The notes: generated from the sequence alone by a model not told the origin. 63,272 nucleotides of DNA from Thermodesulfobacteriota bacterium (GCA_040757775.1 JBFLWQ010000020.1:1-63272); one strand, 5' to 3'; numbered from the stretch's first letter, positions 18,693 to 27,817 are shown. Program-made: numbers and translations.

Positions 18693-19400
18693 ATGAAAAA
18701 ATTATCGGTTGTTTTATTCACATTGCTACTAATCTGTTATTTATCTGCAAATGTAAGGTCGGGCAATGCAGGAGAGGTCAGAGGTGTAACTGATGACACC
18801 CTAAAGATCGGAATGATTTCTGATCAAACTGGTCCTGCTGCAAATGTCACCGTGCCTCTTACCGATGCTGTAAAAAGGCATAATGTAAACAACATTATAT
18901 TGTGTGGTTTTATCCCTCAACCTGCTGGTTTACTGCTCCGGGAATTGAAAAAGTTTGGTATGAACGTGCCTGTTTTTGCTAACGTGGCCGCAGCCTCTGA
19001 AGAGGTGATATACATGGCTGCCGGAGGAGCTGAAAAATACTATGTAATATCCCCTTGGGCCTCGTGGTATGATGAGGGTGAGGGTGTAGCTCTCATGAGG
19101 AAGATAACACTCAAGTATGAGCCTGGCACAGAAAAACAGTATAGAGGGAAACTCCATACATACGGTTGGACAATTGGAATGGTGTTGCAGGAAGGACTTT
19201 TAAGGGCCGGCAGGGATATAGATGGAGAGCGGTTGGTAACAGCCCTTGAGACACTAAAAGATTTTGATATGAAAGGGCTATCTGGTCCTATGAATTTTAG
19301 TTCTACCAATCATAAAGGAATGAATTCAGCGCAAATCTCTAAGGCTGACCCTGCAAGCGGAAAGTTTGCCCCTGTAACCGGGTGGATAAAAACCGATTAA
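18693..19400 (+). CDS. Branched-chain-type ABC receptor with large in-frame internal deletion
   Basis: A 235-residue member of the periplasmic-binding family (Peripla_BP_6, LivJ-like). It begins with a Sec signal peptide and the local family motif RGVTDDTLKIG. After VPLTDAV the sequence jumps to KRHNVNNIIL, which in the intact paralogue at 26618 lies about 164 residues later. The C-terminal part then continues unbroken (ASWYDEG, KYEPGTEK, GWIKTD). The deletion removes most of lobe 1 and part of lobe 2, so normal ligand binding is unlikely, yet the frame and the ribosome-binding site (AAGGAG) are intact. It is either a degrading gene or a shortened receptor with a new role. Confidence 0.85.
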   Translation: MKKLSVVLFTLLLICYLSANVRSGNAGEVRGVTDDTLKIGMISDQTGPAANVTVPLTDAVKRHNVNNIILCGFIPQPAGLLLRELKKFGMNVPVFANVAAASEEVIYMAAGGAEKYYVISPWASWYDEGEGVALMRKITLKYEPGTEKQYRGKLHTYGWTIGMVLQEGLLRAGRDIDGERLVTALETLKDFDMKGLSGPMNFSSTNHKGMNSAQISKADPASGKFAPVTGWIKTD

Positions 19401-19580
19401 CTTGATATTGGCTCCTCATGGTTTTGATCATTTCTATTCTCCTGGAAGAAGGGTTTTTAGGAAAAGCTCTTTAATGATGAAGAAAACCAGGTCTCGTTAG
19501 ATAGTCGCATTTAAATACAGAGTGATAATCAATAAGCTATAAGGAACGGGTACAAATTTTACTAGAGGGGGAATAAATTT

Positions 19581-20969
19581 ATGTATACAGATTTTTTGAA
19601 ATTATGTGGTTATGAGGATGAAGAATTAAAGAAGGAAATGCCCAGGATAGACAAGGCGTTTGATATCCTCGGGATAGGGAAGGAGGACATAAGCCGGGCA
19701 GAAAAACGTGTTCGGGAGAGTTTCGATATTGAGCTTGAGGGTGTACGGAAGTTTCTTAGAGTATATATGGAGGAGCTTGTATCCTTACCTTTATGTCGGG
19801 AGGAGTACAGGAAGGTCATCTATACTGACTGGCCTTTTCCTGGTGCCATGTTGATGGCAATTGAGAAGCTATCGGGCGATGTCTTTATCAGTGCATATGG
19901 AGAAGTACTGAATGTCGGTATGGGCATGATCTTTGACAAACTCAGCCCGATTATGGAAGCAGGTGAACAGACTGGACTGGGTGTAGGATCTGCTCACTGT
20001 GCCCTCTGGCAGACCCATGTGGGAGCCATTGCAAAAGGGATACTGCCATTACCCGACTTGATGATTTCATCTGGTTGGTATTGTGATCAGGCTGCGGAAG
20101 CAGACCAGCTTTTAGCTGAACTCTATAGTATCCCTACCGTTTATATGGACGGTTGCCTGGACGCCCAGTGGGGGGAATGGCCTGATCACTTGAGCGAGAG
20201 GATGACCCGATATAGCGGAGGTCAGCTGGAGAAAGTTTTTAAAAGACTAGAGGAGGTAACAGGTTATACGATAACAGAAGAGATGCGCAAGGCCGGTCGC
20301 AGAGACCAAGGAAAGTTTTATTATAACCTTAGCACCCTGGCAGAGATGGTGGGAAAAAGCGATCCTCAGGCAATCAGTCAAGCTGTTATTAACCTTCCAT
20401 TCTGGCTGACTGGCAGCCCTATGAGGAAAAGAGAAGATGCGAATACTGCCTTGATTACATTGATTAGAGAAACGAAAGAACGGATAGAAAGGGGCGAGGG
20501 AGTAGTTGAAAAGGGTGCTCCCAAGATATACTTTGGGCTCCGGATGGCTGTTGATGCATCTGTACTCAAGATGGTAGAAAGTCTTGGACTGGCTATCTCT
20601 CTATGTTTTATCGATTGGATAACCCCGGAGGAGCGTACAACAAGAGGAAAAGCAACCGACTTTGGCCAGAAGGTAATGGAAGGGTGGTTTAGACGAGGGC
20701 TGATGTATTCTGCACAGGGAGCAATAGACTATTTTGCAGATTACTGTAAAGCATGGAATGTGGATGGGGCTATTCTCTGTTATCCGTATTCATGTCGTCC
20801 ATATGCCATTCATCCATTGATGGGAAAAAAGACGATAAAGGAAAGGTTAGGTATACCCGTGTTGGTCCTGGAGGGAGATGCCTATGATACTCGAAATTAC
20901 AGTGCCGGTCAGTTAAGAACAAGGGTTGAAACATTTGCAGAACTGTTGAAGATGAGGAAAGGTACTTAG
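19581..20969 (+). CDS. 2-hydroxyacyl-CoA dehydratase / benzoyl-CoA reductase family subunit
   Basis: A 462-residue protein of the HgdB/FldB/BcrB-C family, whose members bind a [4Fe-4S] cluster and carry out radical dehydration of 2-hydroxyacyl-CoA or reductive dearomatisation. Likely ligand-region cysteines are seen in GSAHCALW, WYCDQAAE, GCLDAQWGEW and YPYSCRPYAIH. The C-terminus has the typical LEGDAYDTRNYSAGQLRTR signature. Such enzymes normally need a second homologous subunit and an ATP-dependent activase (HgdC-like); neither is in the window. It lies between two receptor genes with the same orientation. The family is clear; substrate and completeness are not. Confidence 0.82.
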   Translation: MYTDFLKLCGYEDEELKKEMPRIDKAFDILGIGKEDISRAEKRVRESFDIELEGVRKFLRVYMEELVSLPLCREEYRKVIYTDWPFPGAMLMAIEKLSGDVFISAYGEVLNVGMGMIFDKLSPIMEAGEQTGLGVGSAHCALWQTHVGAIAKGILPLPDLMISSGWYCDQAAEADQLLAELYSIPTVYMDGCLDAQWGEWPDHLSERMTRYSGGQLEKVFKRLEEVTGYTITEEMRKAGRRDQGKFYYNLSTLAEMVGKSDPQAISQAVINLPFWLTGSPMRKREDANTALITLIRETKERIERGEGVVEKGAPKIYFGLRMAVDASVLKMVESLGLAISLCFIDWITPEERTTRGKATDFGQKVMEGWFRRGLMYSAQGAIDYFADYCKAWNVDGAILCYPYSCRPYAIHPLMGKKTIKERLGIPVLVLEGDAYDTRNYSAGQLRTRVETFAELLKMRKGT

Positions 20970-21072
20970 TTCATCCTGCTCATGTTCGCTCCAAAAGAAA
21001 TTTTTCATTTTTCAGGGTGGACTGGAATACGTTAACTGTCAAATAAACGTATTATAACAGGAGGATATAACT

Positions 21073-22296
21073 ATGAAAAAAGAACTTTTGGTTAGGGGGT
21101 GTACTTTTGCGGCCATATGTCTTTCGGTAATAGCCTTGATGTTCCTTTTGGGAAGCAACTACGCAGACTCTGCGGAGATGAGGGGTGTTACCAAAGACAC
21201 TATAAAGATTGGTTTGATACTCGATCAGACAGGTCCTTCAACGTTTCTGACTGTCCCGATAACGAAAGGGGCTAAGATGTATCTCACGCACGTTAATGAA
21301 CAGGGAGGAATAAATGGGAGAAAGATAAAGCTCATAATAGAAGATGATCATTATTCAGTACCTATAGCTGTGGCCGCATTTAAGAAACTGGTATCAAAGG
21401 ACGGAGTGCTTGCTATCCTCGGGACAGGGGGTACTTCCATGACCAAAGCCCTATGGTCAAAGATAGAGAAAGAAAGGGTGCCATGTTTCACTGTGAGTCT
21501 GGCAGAGATTCAGGTTAACCCGACTAAGCGATACCTCTTTACACCTGTTGCCAGTTATGAGGACGAGATTAAGATCATATTTAATTATCTAATGAATGTT
21601 TTAAAAGTAAAAAATCCTCGAATAGCCATGGCCTGTCTGGATTTGGACTATGGTAAAATCGGTTTCGCTGCTGCAGAGAAGGAGGCCAAGTCTTTTGGCT
21701 TAAAGATAGTGGATAAGGAGTTAGTCGCTTTAGGAGCATTGGAGGCGAGTACTCAAGTGCTCGGTCTGAAGCGGGCACAAGCTGATTATGTTATTCTCCA
21801 TCTAGAGCCAGCCGCGGGGGCAGCAGTCCTAAGGGATGCCTTTAAACTAGGATTTAAAACCCAATGGATCGGAACTTACTATACGACCAGTGAGGATCTT
21901 CTGAGGGTCTCTCGCAAGGCGGCAGAGGGCTTCATTGGAGTCCATTCCTATAACTCCTGGTATGAAGATGCACCGGCGATGGCTGAATTGAGAAAGATCA
22001 CCCTGAAATACGAACCCGGAACGGAAAAACCATATCGTCCCAAATATTATGTCCAGGGATGGGTGGACGCCTTGATTTTGAGCGAAGGGATGAGAAGGGC
22101 AGGGCAGAACTTGACACCTGAAGCGCTGGTGGAGGGCATAGAAAGCATAAAAAACTTCGATACTAAAGGTTTGTGCGGACCGATTACCTATGGCCCCGAT
22201 AAACACAAGGGAAATGAGTATTGCAGGTTTTACAAAGCCGACACTGACAACGCTATACTTATACCCATTACCGACTGGATGAAACCGTCAGAGTGA
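21073..22296 (+). CDS. Branched-chain-type ABC transporter substrate-binding protein
   Basis: A 407-residue periplasmic receptor, second of five paralogues here. A Sec signal peptide of about 35 residues ends near DSAEMRG. The mature part starts RGVTKDTIKIGLILDQTGP and contains GGINGRKIKLIIEDD, the hinge-side ASTQVLGLKRA and HSYNSWYEDAP. Length is normal for LivJ/HAAT receptors. No lipobox is visible, so it should be soluble in the periplasm. AGGAGG lies just upstream. No LivHMGF permease or ATPase genes accompany it. The ligand may be an amino acid, aromatic or short-chain acid and cannot be fixed from sequence. Confidence 0.93.
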   Translation: MKKELLVRGCTFAAICLSVIALMFLLGSNYADSAEMRGVTKDTIKIGLILDQTGPSTFLTVPITKGAKMYLTHVNEQGGINGRKIKLIIEDDHYSVPIAVAAFKKLVSKDGVLAILGTGGTSMTKALWSKIEKERVPCFTVSLAEIQVNPTKRYLFTPVASYEDEIKIIFNYLMNVLKVKNPRIAMACLDLDYGKIGFAAAEKEAKSFGLKIVDKELVALGALEASTQVLGLKRAQADYVILHLEPAAGAAVLRDAFKLGFKTQWIGTYYTTSEDLLRVSRKAAEGFIGVHSYNSWYEDAPAMAELRKITLKYEPGTEKPYRPKYYVQGWVDALILSEGMRRAGQNLTPEALVEGIESIKNFDTKGLCGPITYGPDKHKGNEYCRFYKADTDNAILIPITDWMKPSE

Positions 22297-22368
22297 TAGT
22301 GGCGATATATTAACATTATTATAAACTTGACATCACACCCCCCCTATATTATAACCTTTACGATAAAC

Positions 22369-22430
22369 CTCCGTCGACAGGAGTCGGCGGCTTCTTCCTT
22401 TCCAAGCTTCGCTTGAACCCCTAGGGCAGC
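22369..22430 (-). mobile_element. Possible IS200/IS605-type right end or omega-RNA-like remnant
   Basis: Read on the minus strand, this stretch has a short CCCTAGGG palindrome, a perfect hairpin (CAAGC-GAA-GCTTG) and then GAAGCCGCCGACTCCTGTC, which folds into an 8-bp stem with one mismatch. This order and the GAAGCC...CGAC start resemble the right ends of IS605-family elements, which also form the 3' scaffold of TnpB guide RNAs. No tnpA or tnpB is nearby, so at most this is a relic. Confidence 0.4.
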
Positions 22431-22477
22431 CACTCCATCACCAGACAGGAGTCTATAGTGAACAACCTCGAAAAGTA

Positions 22478-22568
22478 GTCATTGCGAGGAGCGAGTGAGC
22501 CAAAGCCCTGAGCGAAGTCAAAGGAACGTGGCAATCCCAAGATATTGCTTCAGTTGGTTCGCAATGAC
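22478..22568. repeat. Short inverted-repeat element (REP-like)
   Basis: GTCATTGCGA at 22478-22487 and TCGCAATGAC at 22559-22568 are perfect 10-bp inverted repeats around 71 bp. Related ends (GTCATTTCGA / TCGGAATGAC and GTAATTCCGA / TCGAAATGAC) occur at 38019 and 52096, so this is a dispersed family. Confidence 0.7.
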
Positions 22569-22652
22569 AAATGCTGGATGTTAACTTATTTATGTCATTC
22601 ACTATAGTGTGTTATGTGGCATAATAAAACGAATTTATAAGGAGGGGAGAAA

Positions 22653-23855
22653 ATGAATAAAAAGAGTGTATTTCCCTTAATAATCCTGTTCTTAGTTTTG
22701 TTATGGGTATTTTCCACAACCCGTGTTATACAAGCCGGTGATACGACGGGTGTGACCGATGATACGATAGCGCTCGGGCATATTTTAGATTATACAGGTC
22801 CAGCGGCTGAAACCACTTTGCAAATTAGCAAAGCTATTGAGGCCTATTTTAGAGATTTCAACGAACGGGGTGGGGTTAATGGAAGAAAGATTGAATTTTT
22901 AAAAGAAGATGATCGTTACTCAATACCTGGAGCAATCGCAGCATTTAAAAAATTGGTCTTTAAAGATAAGGTATTTGTGTGTCTCAGTGTTGGAGGAACA
23001 GGGCAAACCCTTGCTCTGTCTGAACAAATAGCTAAGAATAAGATACCCTGTATTGTTATAAGCAAGTCTCGCGTAATGACAGAGCCTTTAAAGAAATATA
23101 TATTTACTGGAGGTCCTTCCCATGATGACATCACTGCTGTTTTAATAGATTACATAGTAAAAGACCTGAGGGCGAAAAGCCCTAAGGTAGCTATTGGATA
23201 CCCTGATGTTAGCTATGGAAAAGAGGTCTTAGATGGGCTAACCAAACGGCTTAAACACCATGGTTTAGAACCGGTAGCTATAGAGGTTATTCCCATTGGG
23301 GCTGTGGATGCTTCGTCTCAAGCCCTGAATGTAAAAAAGAAAGGGGCAGAATATGCCATTATGATAGGGACACCGGTCATGTCTATCGCTTTTATGAAGT
23401 TTTCAAATGTATATGGTTATAAACCGGTGCACATAGGCTATTATTATAATTGCTCAGAGACTATTCCGAAAGCCCTTGGTAAAATTGCAGAAGGGTTTTT
23501 GGGGGTTCATGCTTTTGTCTCCTGGGATAATGATGTACCAGGAATGATAAAGGCAAAAAAGATATCACTTAAATATTATCCAGGCTGGAAGGCTACTGAC
23601 ATAGGTTTTGCAGAAGGTATAGTAAACTCCATACTCACTGAAGATGCGTTAAGAAGGGCTGGAAGGGACTTAAGCAGAGAGAAGTTTATTGAAGCCCTCG
23701 AATCTACAAAAAACCTGGAGGTAGGGGGGATAGGTGCCCCTTTAACCATTACTCCTACAAATCATAAGGCAAGTGATTCTGCCATAATATTCAAGGCAGA
23801 TCTTAAGGAAAAGATTATGGTACCTGTAGGAGGCTGGAGGAAACCGCTTCCTTAA
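22653..23855 (+). CDS. Branched-chain-type ABC transporter substrate-binding protein
   Basis: A 400-residue periplasmic receptor, third paralogue. It has a Sec signal peptide (about 30 residues, ending QAGD) and then TGVTDDTIALGHILDYTGP. GGVNGRKIEFLKEDDRYS and HAFVSWDNDVPG match the family, while the usual KYEPGTEK is replaced by KYYPGWKA, marking it as the most divergent of the five. A strong AAGGAGG lies upstream. Its ligand pocket probably differs from its siblings. No transporter subunits are linked to it. Confidence 0.92.
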   Translation: MNKKSVFPLIILFLVLLWVFSTTRVIQAGDTTGVTDDTIALGHILDYTGPAAETTLQISKAIEAYFRDFNERGGVNGRKIEFLKEDDRYSIPGAIAAFKKLVFKDKVFVCLSVGGTGQTLALSEQIAKNKIPCIVISKSRVMTEPLKKYIFTGGPSHDDITAVLIDYIVKDLRAKSPKVAIGYPDVSYGKEVLDGLTKRLKHHGLEPVAIEVIPIGAVDASSQALNVKKKGAEYAIMIGTPVMSIAFMKFSNVYGYKPVHIGYYYNCSETIPKALGKIAEGFLGVHAFVSWDNDVPGMIKAKKISLKYYPGWKATDIGFAEGIVNSILTEDALRRAGRDLSREKFIEALESTKNLEVGGIGAPLTITPTNHKASDSAIIFKADLKEKIMVPVGGWRKPLP

Positions 23856-24091
23856 TTTGATCCTAAAGACAAACTTGGAATATTGAAAAATGAACAGGAT
23901 TAAATGGAGCAGGGGTACTGGCCAGACGGACCGTTAAACTGGCAAAAATAATAAACTACCCTGTAACAAACTACAGAGAGGTATTATTTAGCTTCGGCTC
24001 TGAAATCTCGATACAAAACTTAGCAGAAGAAAATTCTATAGGTTTTGACCGGGGGCAGTAGTTCAATCTTTGCTTATATGGAGGTCAAGAT

Positions 24092-25777
24092 ATGGAAGAA
24101 CGTCATCGTGTTTTCAACGAGCAATCGTTGCAACAGATCGAAAGGGAGACAGAAACGTGGAAGAACGGGCTCCCCAAAAAGGATGAGGATGGTCAATTTG
24201 AATCCCTTTCTGGAGTTCTTGTCGAGCCCATCTATACCCCTAACCACATCGCCAAAATGGATTACCTTCAGGACATTGGCTTTCCCGGACAGCCACCCTT
24301 TGTGCGAGGGGTTTATCCGGATATGTACAGGGGAAGACTTTGGACCATGAGGCAATTAGCGGGCTTTGGCCCCCCTGAAGAGACCAACAAACGGTACAGA
24401 TTTTTACTCGATCAGGGAGCAACGGGGCTGAACGGAACGTTCGATTATCCTACCCTCAGGGGTTATGACTCCACCGATCCTATGGCCGAGGCGGATACGG
24501 GAAGAGGTGGTGTCGCCATTGACACAGTTGAGGACATGGTAATACTCTTCAACGGAATCCCGATCGATCAGGTCAGTGTTTCTCTGGTGACTTGCCAGCC
24601 AATCTGCAACATCTCCGTTCAATCTATGTATTTTGCCTATGCACAATCAATGGGGATTCCTCTCGATCGTCTCACAGGAACCAGCCAGAATGACTTTATG
24701 ATGGAGACAGCAATAACCATTGCACCTGGGGTTTTGCCCCCCGATGCCTCTTTCAAGCTCTGCTGTGATGCTATTGAGTACTGTGCACACCATGCCCGCC
24801 GGTGGAACCCGGTGAGTTTTGCGGGTTATAATTACCGGGAGGCAGGGTGTACGGCTGCAGAGGAGATCGCTTTCGTGTTCCAGAATGCGATTGGTTGCAT
24901 CGAGGAACTGATCAAGAGGGGATTGCAGGTTGACAGTTTTGCACCAAGGCTTAGCTTCTTCTTCTCCTCTCACAGTGATTTTTTTGAGGAGATTGCCAAA
25001 TACAGGGCCGCGAGAAGGATATGGAACAAGATCATGAAAGACCGTTTTGGTGCCGAAAACCCTCGTTCCTGTGCCCTTCGTTTTCACGTGCAGACGGCTG
25101 GTGTCAGCCTTACAGCGCAGCAGCCCCTGAACAATATCTCGAGATCTGCATACCAGGCTCTTTCCGCCGTTCTTGGTGGGGCACAGTCCGTTCATGTAGA
25201 CGCTTATGATGAAGCCCTGTGTACACCTACCGAACTTTCGTCCTTAACGGCACTTAGGACCCAGCACATCCTGCAGCATGAAACTCGAACTACCCATACG
25301 GTGGACCCCCTCGGAGGGTCCTACTTCGTAGAATCCCTCACAGAGGAGATTGAGAAAAGAATACTTTCCCTGGTAGATGAAATCGATTCTATGGGAGGAA
25401 TCGTAAAGGCCGTCTCGTCAGGGTGGATTCATGGTGCAATCGCCCGATCTGCTTATGAATACCAGAAGGACATTGAGACTGGAAAAATGAAAGTAGTAGG
25501 ATTGAACTGTTACCGTATTGAGGATGAGGTTTTACCAATCGAGCTTTTTGAGGTGCCGGAGACGGTTGAAGTTCAGAGGAGAAAGCTTGAAAGGATAAAG
25601 AAGGAACGAAGTGCTCAGAAAGTTAAAGCCGCACTGGACACTCTCGCAAAGGCTTGTGAGGCAGGTGAAAATCTTATGGAGGTTATTGTAGATTGTGTCA
25701 AGGAGCGAGTTACTGAAGGGGAAATTTCGGCTGTTTTAAAGTCGCACTTCGGAACATGGTACCCTCCCCTTTTCTGA
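24092..25777 (+). CDS. Cobalamin-dependent acyl-CoA mutase, large subunit, atypical active site
   Basis: A 561-residue protein homologous to the TIM-barrel catalytic part of methylmalonyl-CoA mutase, without a B12 domain; that domain is encoded by the next gene. Core motifs are conserved ([35 protein letters not shown]). Three residues that define known mutases are changed: the Tyr89 position is Leu89 (RQLAGF), the Arg207 position is Thr209, and His244 is Asn247 (GYN in place of GYH). Tyr/Arg marks methylmalonyl-CoA mutase and Phe/Gln isobutyryl-CoA mutase, so Leu/Thr suggests another substrate or altered catalysis. GGAGG precedes the ATG. The family is certain; the reaction is unknown. Confidence 0.88.
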   Translation: MEERHRVFNEQSLQQIERETETWKNGLPKKDEDGQFESLSGVLVEPIYTPNHIAKMDYLQDIGFPGQPPFVRGVYPDMYRGRLWTMRQLAGFGPPEETNKRYRFLLDQGATGLNGTFDYPTLRGYDSTDPMAEADTGRGGVAIDTVEDMVILFNGIPIDQVSVSLVTCQPICNISVQSMYFAYAQSMGIPLDRLTGTSQNDFMMETAITIAPGVLPPDASFKLCCDAIEYCAHHARRWNPVSFAGYNYREAGCTAAEEIAFVFQNAIGCIEELIKRGLQVDSFAPRLSFFFSSHSDFFEEIAKYRAARRIWNKIMKDRFGAENPRSCALRFHVQTAGVSLTAQQPLNNISRSAYQALSAVLGGAQSVHVDAYDEALCTPTELSSLTALRTQHILQHETRTTHTVDPLGGSYFVESLTEEIEKRILSLVDEIDSMGGIVKAVSSGWIHGAIARSAYEYQKDIETGKMKVVGLNCYRIEDEVLPIELFEVPETVEVQRRKLERIKKERSAQKVKAALDTLAKACEAGENLMEVIVDCVKERVTEGEISAVLKSHFGTWYPPLF

Positions 25778-25953
25778 GTTTCAGATTTTTTCAGGTTCAC
25801 CACTATGAACAGTGACATGAACACAATCTCACCATTGAAGGATACAGTGAGGGAGTCCAAAATAAGACCTCAGATTTACCGACAGATTGATTATACGCCA
25901 GTTACAAGGCGTAGTTGAAACCAAGAGACAGTAAGATTTGGAAAGGCAGGAAG

Positions 25954-26346
25954 ATGGATAAGAAAATTCGCGTTGTTATGGCGCGCCTCGGACTTGATGC
26001 ACACTGGCGGGGTAGCATAATTGTTGCCCAGGCATTGAGGGACGCAGGCATGGAGGTAATCTACGTTGGAAACAAAATGCCCGATGCGATTGTCGAGACA
26101 GCTTTACAAGAAGATGCAGATATAATTGGATTAAGCACCCTTTCAGGAAATCACTCTATCCTTGCCCCCAGGGTTGTTGAAATACTGAGGCAAAAGGGAG
26201 AGTACAATATTCCAGTCATTCTGGGAGGGACCATTCCACCAGGAGATGTTCCTAAGCTCAAGGATGCCGGAATTTCAGAGGTCTTCGGACCGGGGAGTTC
26301 GCTCGAGAGGATTATTGAGTTCGTCTTATCTACACAGCGTACCTAA
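25954..26346 (+). CDS. B12-binding subunit of the atypical acyl-CoA mutase
   Basis: A 130-residue cobalamin-binding domain, read from ATG 25954 with an AGGCAGGA site upstream; an in-frame TTG at 25915 is less likely. The base-off signature is DAHWRG with Asp15 and His17 (the lower ligand), followed by GLSTLSG and ILGGTIP. In methylmalonyl-CoA mutase this motif reads KPGLDGHDRG; here the conserved Lys (Lys604 equivalent) is Arg11 and GHD is AHW. It lies about 175 nt after the large subunit and must supply the coenzyme to it. Its unusual motif parallels the changed residues in the large subunit. Confidence 0.87.
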   Translation: MDKKIRVVMARLGLDAHWRGSIIVAQALRDAGMEVIYVGNKMPDAIVETALQEDADIIGLSTLSGNHSILAPRVVEILRQKGEYNIPVILGGTIPPGDVPKLKDAGISEVFGPGSSLERIIEFVLSTQRT

Positions 26347-26617
26347 ACCGCCTTTTCCAAAGCGTAGGTCCTACTTCTCCCCATAACCACTGAAACAGGG
26401 GCATTTTGGAAGGTACATGGAGAGGTATCATTTTACCCAACTAAATCAACAGCGCCGCCATTAGCCCCTTTTCCGAATAATTCCCTGTGGAACGGCCACA
26501 AGACATTCAATCTATTGTCAGTCCCTCGGCTATCCAACAGGAGCCTTTTAAGAATACCCGTCAATGCGAAGTAACGTTAGGTCAATTTTTAATTCACCAC
26601 CGTGAAAGGGGGGAATC

Positions 26618-27817
26618 ATGCAAAGGTTATCTATTATTTCAATATTAGTACTGATCCTTCTTTTTTTTGCAGGCACAAGGTTGAGTCAAGCAAAAGAGGT
26701 CAGAGGTGTAACAGACAAATCAATCAAAATTGGTGCTGTTCTTGATCAAACAGGGCCTGCTGCATCTGCAACTGTTCCATTCACTCAGGGGATAAGGAGC
26801 TATGTCAGGTTTATTAATGAAGGAGGCGGTATTCATGGAAGAAAATTAGATCTGATTGTAGAAGATGACCGTTATTCAATTGCCGCCACTATTGCTGCAT
26901 TTAAGAAGCTGGTTTATAAGGATAATATATTTGCTTATATAGGTCCTGGGTCTGGGGGGTTTTTTAATGTACTCTGGAGCAAGATGCAAAAAGAGAAATT
27001 ACCAACTATAGCTCTACCAATGCCTGAAATCGCTGTTGAGCCTTTTAAAAGGTACATCTTTATTACCAGTGATACCTATGAGGGGCAGATAAGAGTCCTT
27101 GTCGACTATATTATAAAAGACTATGGACTAAAGGAACCAAGAATCGGCTTGATTTATCCTGATACAGAGGTAGGTAAAATTGATATGAGGGCTGCGCTAC
27201 CGAGATTAAAAAAGTACAATTTAGAACCTGTAACCAAGGAGGTCCTGATGGCTGGTGCAATAGATGCCAGTTCCCAGGTTATGAACTTAAAGAGGTATAA
27301 GGTCAACTGTGTACTTAGTGTCGGGAGTATCACCTCTACGGCTGTGACCTTATTACGAGAATTAAGGAAGTTTGGTCTAAATATACCGGTCTTTAATAGT
27401 TGGGCATCAATGACTACGGAGGATCTGAATTACATTGGTGAAGCTGCAAATCAGGCATATTCAATTCATGCGAATTCTCCCTGGTACGGTGAAGGTCCTG
27501 GGGTAGCAAAGATGAGAGAAATTACTCTGAAATATAATCCAGGAACAGAAAAGCCTTATCGTGGTCCCTTATACACGCATGGATGGGTAGTTTCGACTAT
27601 TATGACAGAGGGGCTTAAGAAAGCTGGTAGAGATCTGGATGTAGAAGTCTTCGTAGATGCTCTAGAGACCATAAAGAATTATGATACTGGTGGGCTCTGC
27701 AATCCTATCACTTTCAGTTCGGTAAGCCACAAAGGCGGGGATTCATGGAAGGTTTACAAAGCAGACCCCGTTGGAAAAAAATATGTCGCTATTACGGGAT
27801 GGAGAAAGTCAGAGTAG
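26618..27817 (+). CDS. Branched-chain-type ABC transporter substrate-binding protein
   Basis: A 399-residue periplasmic receptor, fourth paralogue. A Sec signal peptide ends near SQAKEV, followed by [37 protein letters not shown] and NSPWYGEGPG. It is the closest intact match to the internally deleted receptor at 18693, especially at ATVPFTQGI, KRYKVN and KYNPGTEKPYRG, and gives the reference for that deletion. GGGG-rich ribosome-binding site upstream. It follows the mutase pair by about 270 nt and precedes the fifth receptor by 48 nt, with which it is probably cotranscribed. Confidence 0.93.
   Translation: MQRLSIISILVLILLFFAGTRLSQAKEVRGVTDKSIKIGAVLDQTGPAASATVPFTQGIRSYVRFINEGGGIHGRKLDLIVEDDRYSIAATIAAFKKLVYKDNIFAYIGPGSGGFFNVLWSKMQKEKLPTIALPMPEIAVEPFKRYIFITSDTYEGQIRVLVDYIIKDYGLKEPRIGLIYPDTEVGKIDMRAALPRLKKYNLEPVTKEVLMAGAIDASSQVMNLKRYKVNCVLSVGSITSTAVTLLRELRKFGLNIPVFNSWASMTTEDLNYIGEAANQAYSIHANSPWYGEGPGVAKMREITLKYNPGTEKPYRGPLYTHGWVVSTIMTEGLKKAGRDLDVEVFVDALETIKNYDTGGLCNPITFSSVSHKGGDSWKVYKADPVGKKYVAITGWRKSE

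Larger units (their letters stand above)
22297..22652. other. Intergenic stretch with two inverted-repeat elements
   Basis: A 356-bp gap between two receptor genes with no credible gene. It holds a series of hairpins resembling an IS200/IS605-type end (22369-22430) and a 91-bp element bounded by perfect 10-bp inverted repeats (22478-22568). Both are listed separately. Confidence 0.6.

Noticed and set aside
22369-22568. CRISPR array
   Set aside because: The repeats here are inverted and single, with no regularly spaced direct repeats; no cas genes are in the window.
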